From Euborellia annulipes (lineage: Eukaryota > Arthropoda > Insecta > Dermaptera > Anisolabididae), in contig JAKCPI010006028.1 in NCBI GenBank assembly GCA_023213315.1, forward strand, positions 1-64,000: a DNA stretch of 64,000 nucleotides, read 5' to 3'. Both the position numbers and the translations under genes were made by a program. Of the stretch, positions 33,000-44,815 are shown piece after piece. Every line of letters begins with the position of its first letter. Position 1 is the stretch's first letter. The notes beneath the pieces were generated by a model that was not told the origin of the DNA, ran no database searches, and worked only from the letters and a program-made list of their open reading frames with translations.

Positions 33000-34720
33000 G
33001 TGTCGGTTGCTTCACATATAATACTTCGGTAAAGTACTAGTACCCGAATTTTCTCAAATTAAAGCGAAACTTTTATTTTATCCCCTCAAATTTTGAAATT
33101 TAATATATATGACGAATTATAAAAAAATAATTGTGAGATTTAATTTTTCAATTTTTATATTGATAAAATATAATTTTTAAAATAATTTAAGATAATTTAA
33201 ATACTAAATAAATGTTTTTTTCCCACTATCATTCTCATTTAAGATTAAAAACGCGATTTGAATGTCATTAATTGAATAATTTTCTGAAAATTTTCAGTTA
33301 AACGCCTTCGATCCGAAAAAAAGTTTCACTTGCTATCGTGGTTTCATAAAACTACACAATGATTTTTTTTTTTTGGAAATTTTAGGCTCATAATTTTTGT
33401 TAAAAATTAATTAGCTTTAATTAATTATTTTGGCATAAGTTGCCGAAAAAGAACTAAAAAAAAAATTAATTATTTTAATTTTTAATAATTTTTATAAATG
33501 ATGCCTTTATTAAGTTGCTATCTTCACAAAACTTTATACATCAGATAGCTAATTATTCATGAAAAAACTCATTTTTTTTAACTCGAAGATTAATCGTGTT
33601 CTATTATAGGTTAATATATCGATGATTTACTATCGGTCGGATTTGCTAGCTGACTAGAAGTGAAACCGGCTCTTAATTAAATTTTTTCCGTTTAGGCTCA
33701 TAAAAAAAAGATTTTTATAAATTATTTTTCTTCTAAAGCGGAGATATTCAGACGTAATATGTAAATTTTTTTAGAGGGTGGTGCTGTATTAATACCACCC
33801 AGCAAGGCTCTCGGCGGCTCTGGAGCGGCAATAAAACAATCCGGCCCTTCGAAAATATTTTAATTAATATGTAAAAACTTTAAATAAAATAAATACTCTT
33901 TCTTGTTTTTATTTTATTAAGACTTTTTTCTTTTTTTATTTAGGAACCAAGATTAAACGAGATAAAAAAAAGTAAAAACAATCCAACTTGAGATATTATA
34001 TATAACATTCGTGCAAATGTGAATGTGAGAATTAATAGATAGAGCAATAATAAAGGGCACAATACAAAAATATATATTATAAGCAAGGAAATGAAACTTA
34101 GAAGTGAAATATTAGGATGAAAAATGAGGATCATTTCGTGGTCGTCCACGTCCTGTGCAGGTCATCGCTCAAGAGCCACGGCTTTAGGGTTTTAGGGTGG
34201 AAACCAAAAAAAAAAAAAAAATCAACTCCATTCCTCAGGATGAATTTCAACTAAGCTATCAGCCATCGTCACTGTAACATCCTCCGAAACGTTGTGGGCA
34301 TGCCAAATTTTATAGAATACATTATCATTAGATATTAGGGTGGGATGGGGACAACGCATAAAGTTGAACCCTCGAAAAATTTATGAGGGCAAACTGTAAT
34401 GGAAGCAAATAAAAAAATACCATCTCTCTTTTTCGAATATATTACTTTATCTAAAATTTATTAAGAGATGTTTATTTAATAGATTGAAAGAAAAAAAAAT
34501 ATATATTTATGATAATAATTTTTTTGTCTTGGTCATTTAGACACCGTCCTCATTATTTATTTAAACAATATAATTTGAATAAATTTTGGAAAGCGAACCT
34601 CTCACCCTTTAAATCCCAGGGGATAATAATTTTATTCCAAAATTATGAATAAAAATATTTTTATAATATTTAAAAATTATTTTTTTCAAAATCTGATAAA
34701 AATAATTTATTAATCAAATA
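33000..34720. other. No gene seen
   Basis: AT-rich. TTAACTCGAAGATTAATCGTGTT at about 33580 recalls a block at about 31271 (TTCGAAGGTTAAGCGTGTT), so a diverged repeat is present. TTTAGGGTTTTAGGG at 34174 is too short to call telomeric. Confidence 0.45.
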
Positions 34721-34724
34721 GAAA

Positions 34725-34990
34725 ATATCTGGTGTGACTGGTCACACAACTTTCTTTTATCTTCGGTAATTGAAAGTTGTGTTCTGTGCTTGTCACACCA
34801 GCTTTTTTGTGTCGACATATATTTAGTTTCCGACATTTGAATTCAAGATATAATATTTATAAACATAAAAATATTTATATTTTGTTTTCATTGCAATCAT
34901 TTCTCCTTTGAATTACAAGAGTAAAGTGTGCTTCAATCAATTTTGAGAACATAATGAGAATATATATTTTAAAGAGCATCTAAAAAATAA
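34725..34990 (-). repeat. Long repeat copy, truncated, hairpin at 34728-34803
   Basis: The hairpin is shortened in one arm (TGACTGGTCACACAACTTTC), followed by reversed blocks to AAAGAGCATCTAAAAAATAA, where unrelated GC-rich sequence begins. Confidence 0.8.
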
Positions 34991-35268
34991 TTTGGGGGCC
35001 TGGTGCCCATGGACAGCACGCCTATACCCCGGAAAGGCTGGAGATCCCGGGGGTCATGGGATGTTTGGCCTCGCCAATAAATACACTCACAGCTTTGTTA
35101 GATATATGACTTAAGTTAAGTCCGAAAAGAATTGAGATGATTTAAATAATAATATCGAATTCAAATCAAGGGAGGATACAAGGCGGGGGGGGGGGGGTGA
35201 AGGGGTAATTACCCCCCTGAGATTTGAAAAAAATACTTTTTTGATATGAACTCAATACTTTCTCTCAC

Positions 35269-35551
35269 CATGGGCGTCCCAGCTAGGGGCAGGGGGCAGC
35301 GCCCCCTAGAAGCGACAAAAAAAAATTAAATACTTTATAAAGTGATGAAACGAAACAAAATTGGTGGTTGGCGACGGGGAATGATTCTTTTTGTTAGGAC
35401 TCGAGGGTTTTTAGGCCTTTAATTCGAAGGCTTTACCCCTCTATATAAAAAATAGCTATGTCACAATCTGGACGACCATGATCTGCCCCCCCCTGGACGA
35501 CCATGATCTGACCATGCCCCCCCCCTAGATTTGATCCTGGGTACGCCCATG
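35269..35551. mobile_element. hAT-type element, CATGGGCG/CGCCCATG ends
   Basis: Exact 8-bp target duplications TCTCTCAC (35261-35268, 35552-35559) in the tip of a long-repeat copy. Ends CATGGGCGTCCCAGCTAGG and CTGGGTACGCCCATG. Inside, a roughly 25-bp unit starting CTGGACGACCATGATCTG is tandemly doubled at 35469-35520. Confidence 0.92.
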
Positions 35552-35799
35552 TCTCTCACTATATATACCTATATATAGGCAAAATAAGAGAAAGTAAAAA
35601 ATATAAAATTTTATTTATTTTATTTTAAGATATACAATGATTATTAAATAATATATATTGGTTAAAAAGTTCAAAAATCGGGCAAAATTTAAAAATGGGC
35701 GAGTCATACTCTTAAATTTATATGCAAAATTTTTTCTTTTTTTTATGTTAAATATAAATTTTTGTAAACCGAAAAATTGTAGAAGAAATCATATCAGTG

Positions 35800-36130
35800 A
35801 GAATAAATTTGATTTTTTGGATTACGAGTAAACGAACGAAGGGGGAGATCCTACCTAGACTAACTCAAAATACGAATCAAATTATGTTACCCCGTCCCCA
35901 CCATCAGATCGGTGGAGCCCTCGGGTCTGTCCCTGGCCGAAAGGGAATGCCGTTTATATACATCCAGGCTATTCCTGGAAAAACGACAACCCTTCCCTGA
36001 CTTCCATTTACTCAAATCCACCCTCAAAGATACAAAAACATATCAGACTCCCGAATGCGTCATCAAAAGACGTCTTTTCGCAAAACAGAAGAACACTTGA
36101 GAACCTGGGCCTCAATCTTTCAATCAGATC
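35800..36130 (+). other. GC-richer segment, unresolved coding relic
   Basis: Overlapping plus frames are open here, one containing SGLSLAERECRLYTSRLF, but they are short and lack splice signals or recognisable motifs. It may derive from a mobile element; no call is made. Confidence 0.2.
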
Positions 36131-36796
36131 TGACCGCATCTCATTAAGAACCGTTCATGGAATAAATCAACAAAATCTCTCTATCGTATCCTAAATTAAA
36201 AACAAATCAAGGGATCCTAACAAAACGAATTAGCTAAAGATTAGCGAGAAGGCGTCTAAGTAGCTAATAACAACAACGAATATCCAACAGAGGCCTAAAA
36301 TAAAAGATGTTCTCGTTGATTTATCTACTATTAGATTCACGAGGAGTAACTGCAAGTTCAAAAATAAAAAAATCCCTCTCGTTGGCATGGTGCACCCTCC
36401 TCCCGCTAAATTTACATTATTAAACTAGAATTAAGGTGTGAAAAGAAATTTTCTAATTAAATATCGAAAAGTGGATACATTGCAAGACCTGAGTACCAAG
36501 ATGATGAATCCCTAGACGGGTTAGATGGTCCGTCACTCTTTTTCACATATGGGAAGAAATTCTATTATTTTGAATTAAATTTAAAATAAAAATATTAAAT
36601 ATTTAGAATATTTTTTTAAAATAAAAGGTAAATTTAATTTAATTAAAATTTCAAATTTTTAAATGCGAAATAAAGTGAATATTATTTTATTTTTAATTTA
36701 TTCATTAATAGGAGTAGTTATTTATTTATTTTAAAATTAGAGTTATTATTAATCTAATCCATTTGATATTCTTGCACCATGCAAAGTTTACCCTAC

Positions 36797-36920
36797 CTTT
36801 GTCGATGTTGTTGTTTATAAACCTTCGCCAGACGGGTGGGGTGTGTTGAAGATCACTCGATGTCTCGATGCTTCCGCCTTCAGCTCAGCTCTAAATCCCA
36901 TTGCACTGGAGAACACATAT
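36797..36920 (-). other. Putative exon, GC-rich island
   Basis: Strong acceptor (TTATCTTTTGCAG) and donor (GACAAAG/GTAGGGTAA) on the minus strand. The longest frame (frame 2) contains FSSAMGFRAELKAEASRHR and stops after about 35 codons. Joining from 43469-43593 in that exon's frame 1 would create TGA at the junction; its frame 2 joins but stops after about 12 codons. Coding status is uncertain; splice structure is convincing. Confidence 0.42.
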
Positions 36921-37423
36921 CTGCAAAAGATAACATGTAAATTGTATTAAAATACACAGAACCTTTGGAAATTTTTAATTAATTGATTTTTTACAAACGC
37001 AAGTGGTTAAGTTTGGAACTAAGGTGCTATGGGATATATTTAATATCTCATTACAAAAAGAATCTGCTGTCCGTCAAGTCACACCATATTTTTTAAATTA
37101 ATATTTAATTGAATCTTAAAAAAGATTTTAGTTATAAAATATGAAAATAAAAGAGTGATTTATTAAAAGAAGTAATATCTTTTAAATTCTCTACTTCCCT
37201 TGGGGAATGTTGAGACACATCGATTGGTAAACTCTGATCTAATCAATCAAATTTAGAAAAAAAAAGGAAAAAGAGAAAAAAAAAATAATGAAATGAAAAA
37301 CATCATTATTTTTTCTAGATCAAAATCCTTTGACAATTGAAAACAAATATACCAATGCCATTTCACCTTTACAATTAATTGCCAATTAAAAGAGAGAAGT
37401 TCCAGTGAAAGAAGAGGGAAACA

Positions 37424-37740
37424 TCAACCTGAAGGAAAGGAACGACAGAAGAAAATTCTCAATAAATTGCTAAATACAAAGAAGCGAATCAAACAAAGTT
37501 TGGTGTCGTGACGGGCATTGGGCATCGGGCATTTTTGGGGCATTGGCCAGGGACCATCACTTGGAAACGTTTCTAATGAAATCGAAAGTCGATCAAAGAA
37601 TGTGGACAAGGGGGGCCCTGAGCAGGCCAATATTGGAATAAAAGCCGCCATCAATTTTAAGGAATCGAACCTAAAGAATTCCAAGACGAGGGAAGGTAAA
37701 TGGAAATTGAAACTGACTAAAAAAAAAAACTGCCAATCCC
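37424..37740. other. Non-repetitive segment, no call
   Basis: Both strands have an open frame of about 100 codons, but composition is mixed, one frame runs into a hAT-type end, and no motif or splice pair supports either. Treated as unresolved. Confidence 0.2.
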
Positions 37741-37742
37741 TG

Positions 37743-37960
37743 CCAGTGGCGTCATTTTGGGGGCAGGGGAGGGCATTTGCCCCCCCCCCTCTCCCCAAGG
37801 GCTCTGATCTTTATAAAATTTTATATTATTCTAAATAAAATGATTCAAAATATATCTACGAGTAAACATACTGTACAAACAATTAATTTAATTAAATATA
37901 TTTTGGCCTAATTTGAGTACATATTTGTAAACTTTTTACTATTTAAAAAATTTTTTAAGG
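37743..37960. mobile_element. Left part of a hAT-type element
   Basis: CAGTGGCGTCATTTTGGGGG and following GGGCTCTGATCTTTATAAAA match the left end of 41485-42123. The right end is not found. Confidence 0.5.
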
Positions 37961-38084
37961 TTTAACAAACCAATGGGGTTTGACAAAAAATCACCTATAA
38001 AAAGGTATATATAATGTAAAATTTATATCAATAATTGAAAATCGTTTAACATTAAAATGTAAACCCTTCAGGTATAAACCCTAA

Positions 38085-38113
38085 CTGAGGAAGACAAGCG
38101 GAAGCGTCGAAAC
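38085..38113 (+). ncRNA. Degenerate hammerhead-like core
   Basis: CTGAGGA, extra A, GAC...GTC, GAAAC, then CCGATT instead of GUH, so the cleavage triplet is lost. AAACC before and GGTTT after could pair as outer helix I. Confidence 0.22.
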
Positions 38114-38339
38114 CCGATTGGTTTGTTAAACGTTTAAAATAAATATGATTTTTAGAAATAAATTGTATTTTTATTTTGTGAACTGAAAAGGCCTAAACCT
38201 CGTTATTGAATTAAAAATAATATTTTATTCCCAAAATTTTTTTAATCTTGGGGGAAATATTACCCCCCCTTTACCCCCCCTTCCCTCTTGTATCCGCCCT
38301 TGGGAGAAACCCCACTTTAAAAAGTATATCAGTAAAATA

Positions 38340-39245
38340 TTTCGTGAAAATTGTTTGAAGTACACTTAATGATGTAGTATTTCAGATTTTTCAAATTCAT
38401 TTTCCGACTCTTCATTCCGTAGAACCAATGTTAAATCCCTATAGGAATTTGCATGTAAATTTTGATTCAAAAGGGGGTCTCCCTTTGTAACTTTTTACTC
38501 ATTTAAAAATTTTTTTTCCAATTCTTATGAAATTGTATTTATTTAGGATTCTCTATTATACATAAAATATCCATATATGAGATTAAAATTTTGAAAAATA
38601 ACTATAGTTTACTTCAAGCAGTCAACATTTAAAATGTAAGTGATTAAGTTTGGAAATAAGGTGCTATGAGAAACTAAATATATCTCTAGACGAATTATTT
38701 TTTAGATGCTATTTAAATGATATTCTCATTTTGCCCTCAAAATTGTTTTAAGCACACTTTATCCTTGTATTTCTTAGGAAAGAGACCATGGTACAAGGGC
38801 GGATACAAGGGGGGGGGGGGGGTAAAGGAGGTAATTACCCCCCCCCCCGAGATTTGAAAAAATACCTTTTTTTCGAAAAAAAATTTATTTTTAATGTAAA
38901 ATTTTAAAGATTAATACTTAAAAATTGGATTTGTATTTATATTCTGGCCAACAAGCACAGAATGCGCCTTTAAATTATCGAAATTAAGAAAAAATTGTGT
39001 GCTGGGCGACGATTCACACCAGATTACCCCCCCCCCGAGAAACACCTCTGGATCCGCCCTTGCCATGGTATTGCCATGGTCATGTATTTTTCGATGTTTT
39101 ACATCTTAAATTCTAATGTACCGTACCTCTGACAACTAAATATACGTCAAGACAAAAATCTGGTGTGACAAGACACAGAACACAACTTTTAATTACCGAA
39201 GCTAAGAGAAATTTGTATACTGTGCTACCAATCACACAAAATTTT
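38340..39245 (+). repeat. Long repeat copies interrupted by a hAT element
   Basis: Repeat blocks (AGTATTTCAGATTTTTC, ATTCTCATTTTGCCCTC) lead to a hAT insertion at 38794-39062 and resume with CATGG..ATTTTTC and a hairpin at 39150-39240. The block duplicated at 57600-57850 and 60230-60560 is also present (TTCTTATGAAATT). Confidence 0.78.
38794..39062. mobile_element. hAT-type element, CAAGGGCGG ends
   Basis: 269 bp with CAAGGGCGGATACAAGG and CTGGATCCGCCCTTG ends, exact target duplications CCATGGTA (38786-38793, 39063-39070). It contains G- and C-runs and a hairpin-repeat remnant (GTGTGCTGGGCGAC). Relatives at about 35178 (left end) and 38300 (right end). Confidence 0.92.
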
Positions 39246-39772
39246 TTCATATATGTCTTAATTAATTAATTTTTAAAAATATTATTTGTTTCAAGTTAAT
39301 ATATAAACTTGATGTCACATTTCGTACATAAAAGAAGGTAAAAAAGTTAATCCAGTTGCGATATTTCAATTGATTTTTTTTTTAGCTTGAATGCCCTTTT
39401 ATCTTTGTGCCCTTTTGGTCACTCTCCCCCCCCGGGTAAAGTGTTCTTCGTTGCTTTTCGGGCTTCTCTTTGATGATCTTGGGAAACTTTTATTGCTTTG
39501 AAATATTTAACATTCGATCAACGATGAGTAAACGAATGGCTTAAATGATGAAATCCGAGGGAGAATAAACCAAAGTCAAGCCAATGAAATTACTAACTAG
39601 ATCTTAGAATTATATGTTTCCTAATTAACGTTATAGACAAAAACAACACAAATTGTTTCTTTTGTTAGAAGTAGAAATAAAAAAAAAAGACAACTAAGTT
39701 ACAAAACTTTCCCGATCGTCTATCTATTTCTTATTACTGCCTCGAAATTGTGGAATGTTCTTCCCTTATCAT

Positions 39773-40921
39773 CAGGGGCGGCTTTAGTGGGTAGGCAGGG
39801 TAGGCAACTGCCTACCCAATAATAATGTCGGTTTTGGCATAAGCTACAACAGAGTTCAATTTTAATAGTTATTTAATTTATATCCACTGTTATAGTTAAA
39901 AAAAAAATGTCATCCTTTTCTGTGTAAGCAAACGCAAAACTTTTTTTTTTATTTCGGAAAACAATAAGTGGGGTTGAGTTGCTCATTAAGGTCTTATAAA
40001 AATTATTAAAAATAAAATGATATTATCATAATTAAATAAATATTATTAATATATTTAAATATAAGAATTTAATTTTTTTAAAATTGAAAATTTTAAAAAT
40101 AAAAAGATTTATTAGTGTTCACATAACAATAGTAATTGTTGCAATCTTCCAACTATTTTGACAAATGCCAGCTTGGACTCAAATAAAATATTCGAAATAT
40201 ACTTTTTTTCACTAACAGTAATATCAACTGAAAATATTCATATAAATATTTAATATCAATTTGCATTCAATTTGAAAACAAATGAGTTTTATTAACAAGA
40301 CATGTGCAATGCCTTAGATGAAGTTAGGAGAATATTCAACAACTGCAATATCCTGGATATACGAGTATAATCCTGATTGACATAAAATAAATAATAACAA
40401 AAAACGGTAAATTCCATATTGATTTATATTATTTTTTAATTTATATTGGTGGAGTTAGGATGCTTGAGTTCATAATACATGTTCGTACGTTCAACCCAGA
40501 GCTAAATCTTAGCCCCGATTGGGCTGGGCTAATTTAGCCCGGACCTTGGCTCCAATTCCCATATATCTATATGAAATTACTCAAAAGTGAGGTAACTCAG
40601 GGCTAAATATGGCGATGGGATCTGATGCAAGTGGCCCTAGCTATAACATATTTTATAAAATATACGAATTTCATCATTTTATTGATAAAATAAGTAGAAT
40701 ATAAGGCAAAATAACAAATATATGTACTTCTAGAATATTTTTAGCAATAAAATGATGAAATATGTATATTTTACTATAAAAATAAAATGAAGTGGGTTTC
40801 TGCACTACAAAAAAGTCAGGGAACAAGTCACCAGGATGAAGCAACCGCCCTAAGTTTAATTAAAAATGTTGACACCCCGGAAAGTTGCCTACCCAATATC
40901 TTCATCCTATAGCCGCCCCTG
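39773..40921. mobile_element. Nonautonomous hAT, 1.15 kb
   Basis: Ends CAGGGGCGGCTTTAG and TAGCCGCCCCTG, exact target duplications CTTATCAT (39765-39772, 40922-40929). Subterminal TAGGCAACTGCCTACCC pairs with GTTGCCTACCC at the right. The interior is AT-rich with a small GC island (40500-40550) and no transposase frame. Confidence 0.92.
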
Positions 40922-41080
40922 CTTATCATCAAAAATTTTGACCAAATTTAAAAACTCATTATTTCGATTTATAAAGGATAATGAATTTCTAAGTAAAAGG
41001 TGAATGGCTGGGGAGATCAATTATTTACACTTCTTGATATTCTTCAATTTCCTATTCATTCATTATTATTTTACTCTCTA

Positions 41081-41349
41081 CAGCGGCGTAACTAGCCTTT
41101 GAGGGCGGAGGGGGCGAAGCTCAACAAGGGCGTCGTTTTTTAAGTTGTAATATAATTAAAAAAAAAAAAAAAAAAACTATCCGTGTTTTTGGACAATCTA
41201 TGGAAAGAATATGATAAAATCACCGTCCATGGGCTATATTTTAGATGCCTTAGGGCGCCTATGTCGGTATAGAGGGGCGCCAAAGGCTTGATGCGCCTGG
41301 GGCGGAGGGGGCGAGCGCCCCCCTTCGCCCCCACCTAGTTACGCTACTG
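41081..41349. mobile_element. hAT-type MITE, CAGCGGCGTAAC ends
   Basis: 269 bp, ends CAGCGGCGTAACTAGCC and CTAGTTACGCTACTG, exact target duplications ACTCTCTA (41073-41080, 41350-41357). A second copy is at 49041-49289. Confidence 0.92.
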
Positions 41350-41484
41350 ACTCTCTATTATATGTATTATTTGTTACTTCTCTATTATTTGTCATTAGAT
41401 TCATTTTGTCTATTTTTATATTTTTTTTCTCTTTATTTGTATTTTTATTGAACTAATTTAAGAGAAGCTGATTATATGTAAAAA

Positions 41485-42123
41485 CAGTGGCGTCATTTAG
41501 GGGGAGGGCATTTCCCCCCTTCCCAAGGGCTCTGATTTTTATAAAATTTTGTATTATTCTAAACAAAATCTTTCAAATTATATCTAAGAGTATATAAACT
41601 GTACAAAATTAAACAATTAATTAAGGTGCGCTTTTCCAAAAACCGTTAGGACACGATTGACTACCGAGTTACTCTAGGCGGCAAGAGATGGCTTTAGTTT
41701 TTCCCATAGGAATACAAGGAATTTATTCCATTTCATTTGAAAGTTTCCAGCTAATTAATTAAGGGTAAAAAATTAATTATTTTTTAACACAATGATTATT
41801 AATTTAATTATCTATAAGATATAGAGCGAATTTTTTAAAAATATCTTTTATTTAATGCGATTAATCTAAAAAAAAAAATTACTTTTTCGAAAATCAAAAA
41901 AAGGGCTTCTATAAGTTGTAGATATTTTAAATAGCTTTAATTTAAAAAAATTTGAGGTCGATAGCTTCAAAATTGTGGCCGCTGGAACCTCCCAAAATTA
42001 GCACCCCGAGACGCGCACCTTAAATTAAATATCTTTTGGCCAAATTTTAGTACCTATTTGTAAGTAAATTTTAAGAAAAAAAAGTCCCCCTTCCCCCAAG
42101 AAAAAGTTGAAATGACGCCACTG
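41485..42123. mobile_element. hAT-type element with nested piggyBac-like MITE
   Basis: Ends CAGTGGCGTCATTTA and AAATGACGCCACTG; flanks TGTAAAAA and TCTAAAAA differ at one base. Nested element at 41625-42019. Confidence 0.82.
41625..42019. mobile_element. piggyBac-like MITE flanked by TTAA
   Basis: TTAA is followed by GGTGCGC and, at the other end, GCGCACC is followed by TTAA, as for piggyBac insertions. Its middle carries a block also present at 5250-5400. Confidence 0.6.
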
Positions 42124-42669
42124 TCTAAAAACTAATTCAATGCCGGAGAGGGAGAATTAAAATGAAAATTATAATTACTATGTATCTTTATATTTCCGTA
42201 AGAGGCATTGTCTCAGGGTATATTAAAAAATTATTTCTAATTTCTATTAAAATATATATAGATTGCGATAGTATCAAAAATTTGGTGTCGATATTTTGAT
42301 GAAAATACAAGTTTCTAAAATAGTCTGTCTGTTGGTGCTCAAAATAAATTAAGAAGGAAATGAGAATTGTTTGATGCCCACTTTACTTTTGTACAGTGAG
42401 GAACAATCTCAAGTCCCACCCAGGGGATTCCTCGAGGTATAAAAACGTGAAAAATAACATAAAATATTTCAGATAGCAGTTGCGTCAATAATTAAAATTA
42501 AATATTCGCCTACGAACTTGTTTCTTAATCATAACTTTTCTATTATTATTTATTTATTTTCCTAGACTTAATTATATACTTTAATAATATTTTCAGAAAC
42601 TAAATATCCGGTCCAAGCACACCAGATTTCCGATAAACGAATTATATTTTTTATCAACTCGGAAGGTAG

Positions 42670-43102
42670 CAAGGGCGGATCCAGAGGTGTTTCTTGGGGG
42701 GGGAGGGGGGTAATCTGGTGGTTTGTCGCACAGCACACTATTTTTTCTTAATTTCGGTAATTTAAAGGCGCATTCTGTACTTGTTTGACAGAATATAAAT
42801 ACAACAGGGGCGTATATAGAAATTTTTTTCGGGGGTAGGGGGCCTGATCTCAAAAATTTTTCTGCGAAACATTTCCTCTTTCGCGGAACCAAAATTTTTT
42901 CCCCGTCCGTCCGTAAAAATATTTTACCTTTTTTTAGACACGGAAAATTTTTCCCCGTTCATAAAAATGTGATTTGTATTTAATACAAATCTAATTTTTA
43001 AGTATTAATTTTTTTTACATTAAAAATAAATTTGTTTTTTTTTTTAAGTATTTTTTTTCAATCTCGGGGGGGGGGGGTAATTACCCCCTTTACCCGCCCT
43101 TG
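42670..43102. mobile_element. hAT-type element, CAAGGGCGG/CCGCCCTTG ends, diverged
   Basis: Left CAAGGGCGGATCCAG, right TTTACCCGCCCTTG, flanks GAAGGTAG and GTAGGTAG with one difference. Contains a hairpin-repeat remnant (42715-42785) and a separate left-type end CAGGGGCGTATATAG at 42805, so it is composite. Confidence 0.68.
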
Positions 43103-43468
43103 GTAGGTAGTTAAAATGTTATCTCTTTTACAGAAATATAGAAAAAATTGATCAAAAAAATATTACTAAATATGATGATATTTTTTTTTAAGTTAATAAT
43201 CATTAAACCGAAATTTTCAACATGTTCCGTTCCGATAGAAACAAATTCAAATATTTGAAAGAGAAGTCTAATATTAAAAAGAGTTAGTTGACTAACAATA
43301 TATCGCTGTATAATTCTCAAAAAATCAAAATTGTTAAGATCAAAAACTGTTTTTAATGAAATGATATCATTTAGTCATTAACTCTTTGAAATTGTCAAAG
43401 ATTTATATATAAGCTTATATTTAATTTAAAAATGAATTAGAATTGAAAAAGTTTCAAGAGCTACTCAC

Positions 43469-43593
43469 CAAAGAAACGGGTTCTGGAGTTTAGACCGACG
43501 AGCGTAGATCTGAGGTGGTGATTGCAGCGAATCTCTCGCTTTACTAAAGACACTGACCAGGTAGCCATGTGGTTTGAAGCCGTTCTGGACATG
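43469..43593 (-). other. Putative coding exon
   Basis: Minus strand: acceptor TTTACTTGTTACAG and donor CTTTG/GTGAGTAG, 125 nt with balanced GC. Two frames are fully open: frame 1 (contains HGYLVSVFSKARDSLQSPP) and frame 2, which starts with ATG at nt 2 (MSRTASNHMATWSV). Frame 1 fits phase 0 from 50745-50879. Which frame is used is undecided. No domain recognised. Confidence 0.5.
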
Positions 43594-43760
43594 CTGTAAC
43601 AAGTAAAAAATCATGTATTTAGAAAGAATAGGAAGTGCGAAGTGAATTATAGAATACCATAACTTTTAGTGGAACGAGAAAAATGTTTTTCATTTGAATT
43701 GGCTACCAATCATCCCCCCTGAGGGTGGGTCAATAAGAAGGCCTACGTAATAAATAATAA

Positions 43761-44316
43761 TCTATATATATAAAAATGAAATGGGAAAAATGTATGTATG
43801 TATGTAAATATGTATGTATATGTTCTATAGAAATCCACAATTTTCAATGAATCCATTTGAAATTAAGTACACCTATAATACATGGCTCTGGGAGTAACGT
43901 AGTAATAATTTGAATCTCTTAAATGTTTTGGAAAATTAATTATAATCAAATTTCTTCAAAATGGGAACACAAAATCAACAAGTTGGCTAGAAATTAGAGA
44001 GCGTCCTTTATGCTGTGTGAACCAGCTTCCTACCTGACTATGGGCTGGGGGTGGGGGCTACGCAGCAGTTGAAAAACGAAGAGAGGACTCAGGTGACTGA
44101 CCCTTTAAACAGTCATAAACAGACCCTTTTTGCTGTTCCCAATCGGTACCCTCGCCTCGCTTGAATATAAGATCCTTCCTTAACATCTTAACACTTGCAT
44201 TGCAACAAGAAATATCCCAAATTGGGAATAAACTTGCTCGCTGAAGGCGAGCAAGGGGTCCAGGGGCGTAGCCCCCTGGCTAGGCGGAAAGCCCGCCGAA
44301 GGCGGGCTGCGACTAG
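43761..44316 (+). mobile_element. Nonautonomous Helitron
   Basis: Starts TCTATATATATAAAAATG after A and ends AAAGCCCGCC-GAAGG-CGGGCTGCGACTAG before T. The subterminal hairpin GCCCGCC/GGCGGGC lies just before CTAG, the standard Helitron arrangement. 556 bp, with a TATG microsatellite near the 5' end and no Rep/helicase coding. Confidence 0.85.
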
Positions 44317-44479
44317 TAAATATAATAAATAATATAATATTTATATATTAACATATGGAAAACGAATATGAGTATAGGCCTAATTCACCAAAGCAAGGAA
44401 TATTCTTGCAGTTTACCAGTATATCTATATCTTTATTAATTCAATTGGCTGACTTGTTTTTCTTAATTTTTCATTTCAT

Positions 44480-44700
44480 CTTAACTAGCTGTATCGCCCG
44501 GCTTTGGTGGGCACCTAGTTGGGCAAATTTCACCCTTCGTTTGCTCTTGGGCCTTGGAGTGGTGTGTAGCGTGCTGGCCTTTTATACCAAGGGTCGCAGG
44601 TTCGCATCCTCTCTCAAGCGACAATTTATTTCAATTGGATGGCTACCAATCCAGGTGAAATAAATTGAGACGGGGTCTAAATTGCAACTCAACCCTAGAG
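44480..44700 (+). mobile_element. tRNA-derived SINE with clear A and B boxes
   Basis: A box GTGTAGCGTGCTGG and B box GGTTCGCATCC are about 32 bp apart within a tRNA-like segment; the common SINE body (TTTCAATTGGATGGCTACC, GGGTCTAAATTGC) follows. The cloverleaf is not intact enough to call a tRNA gene. Confidence 0.7.
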
Positions 44701-44703
44701 ATT

Positions 44704-44815
44704 ATTTCCCCCGCCCTCGTGGCAGAGAGGCTAGAGGTGTTGCTCATTATTCAAATAAATAGGAATGGAGTCTAAATGGCCTTAGATACCGAAAAAGACC
44801 TTAAACAAATTTAAA
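44704..44815 (+). mobile_element. SINE fragment in tandem with the previous one
   Basis: CGTGGCAGAGAGGCTAGAGG (A-box-like) is followed at once by the body GGAGTCTAAATGGCC, ACCGAAAAAGACC and an A-run; the B-box part is deleted. Confidence 0.55.

Noticed and set aside
34285..34300. CCGAAACGTTG as a ribozyme core
   Set aside because: The upstream sequence has no CUGANGA, only CTCAGGATG at too great a distance.
37424..37838. Two overlapping frames of 106-124 codons on opposite strands
   Set aside because: No motif, no splice signals, and one runs into a mobile-element end.
44540..44605. Possible tRNA gene
   Set aside because: A and B boxes are present, but the acceptor and anticodon stems do not pair and the SINE body follows directly.
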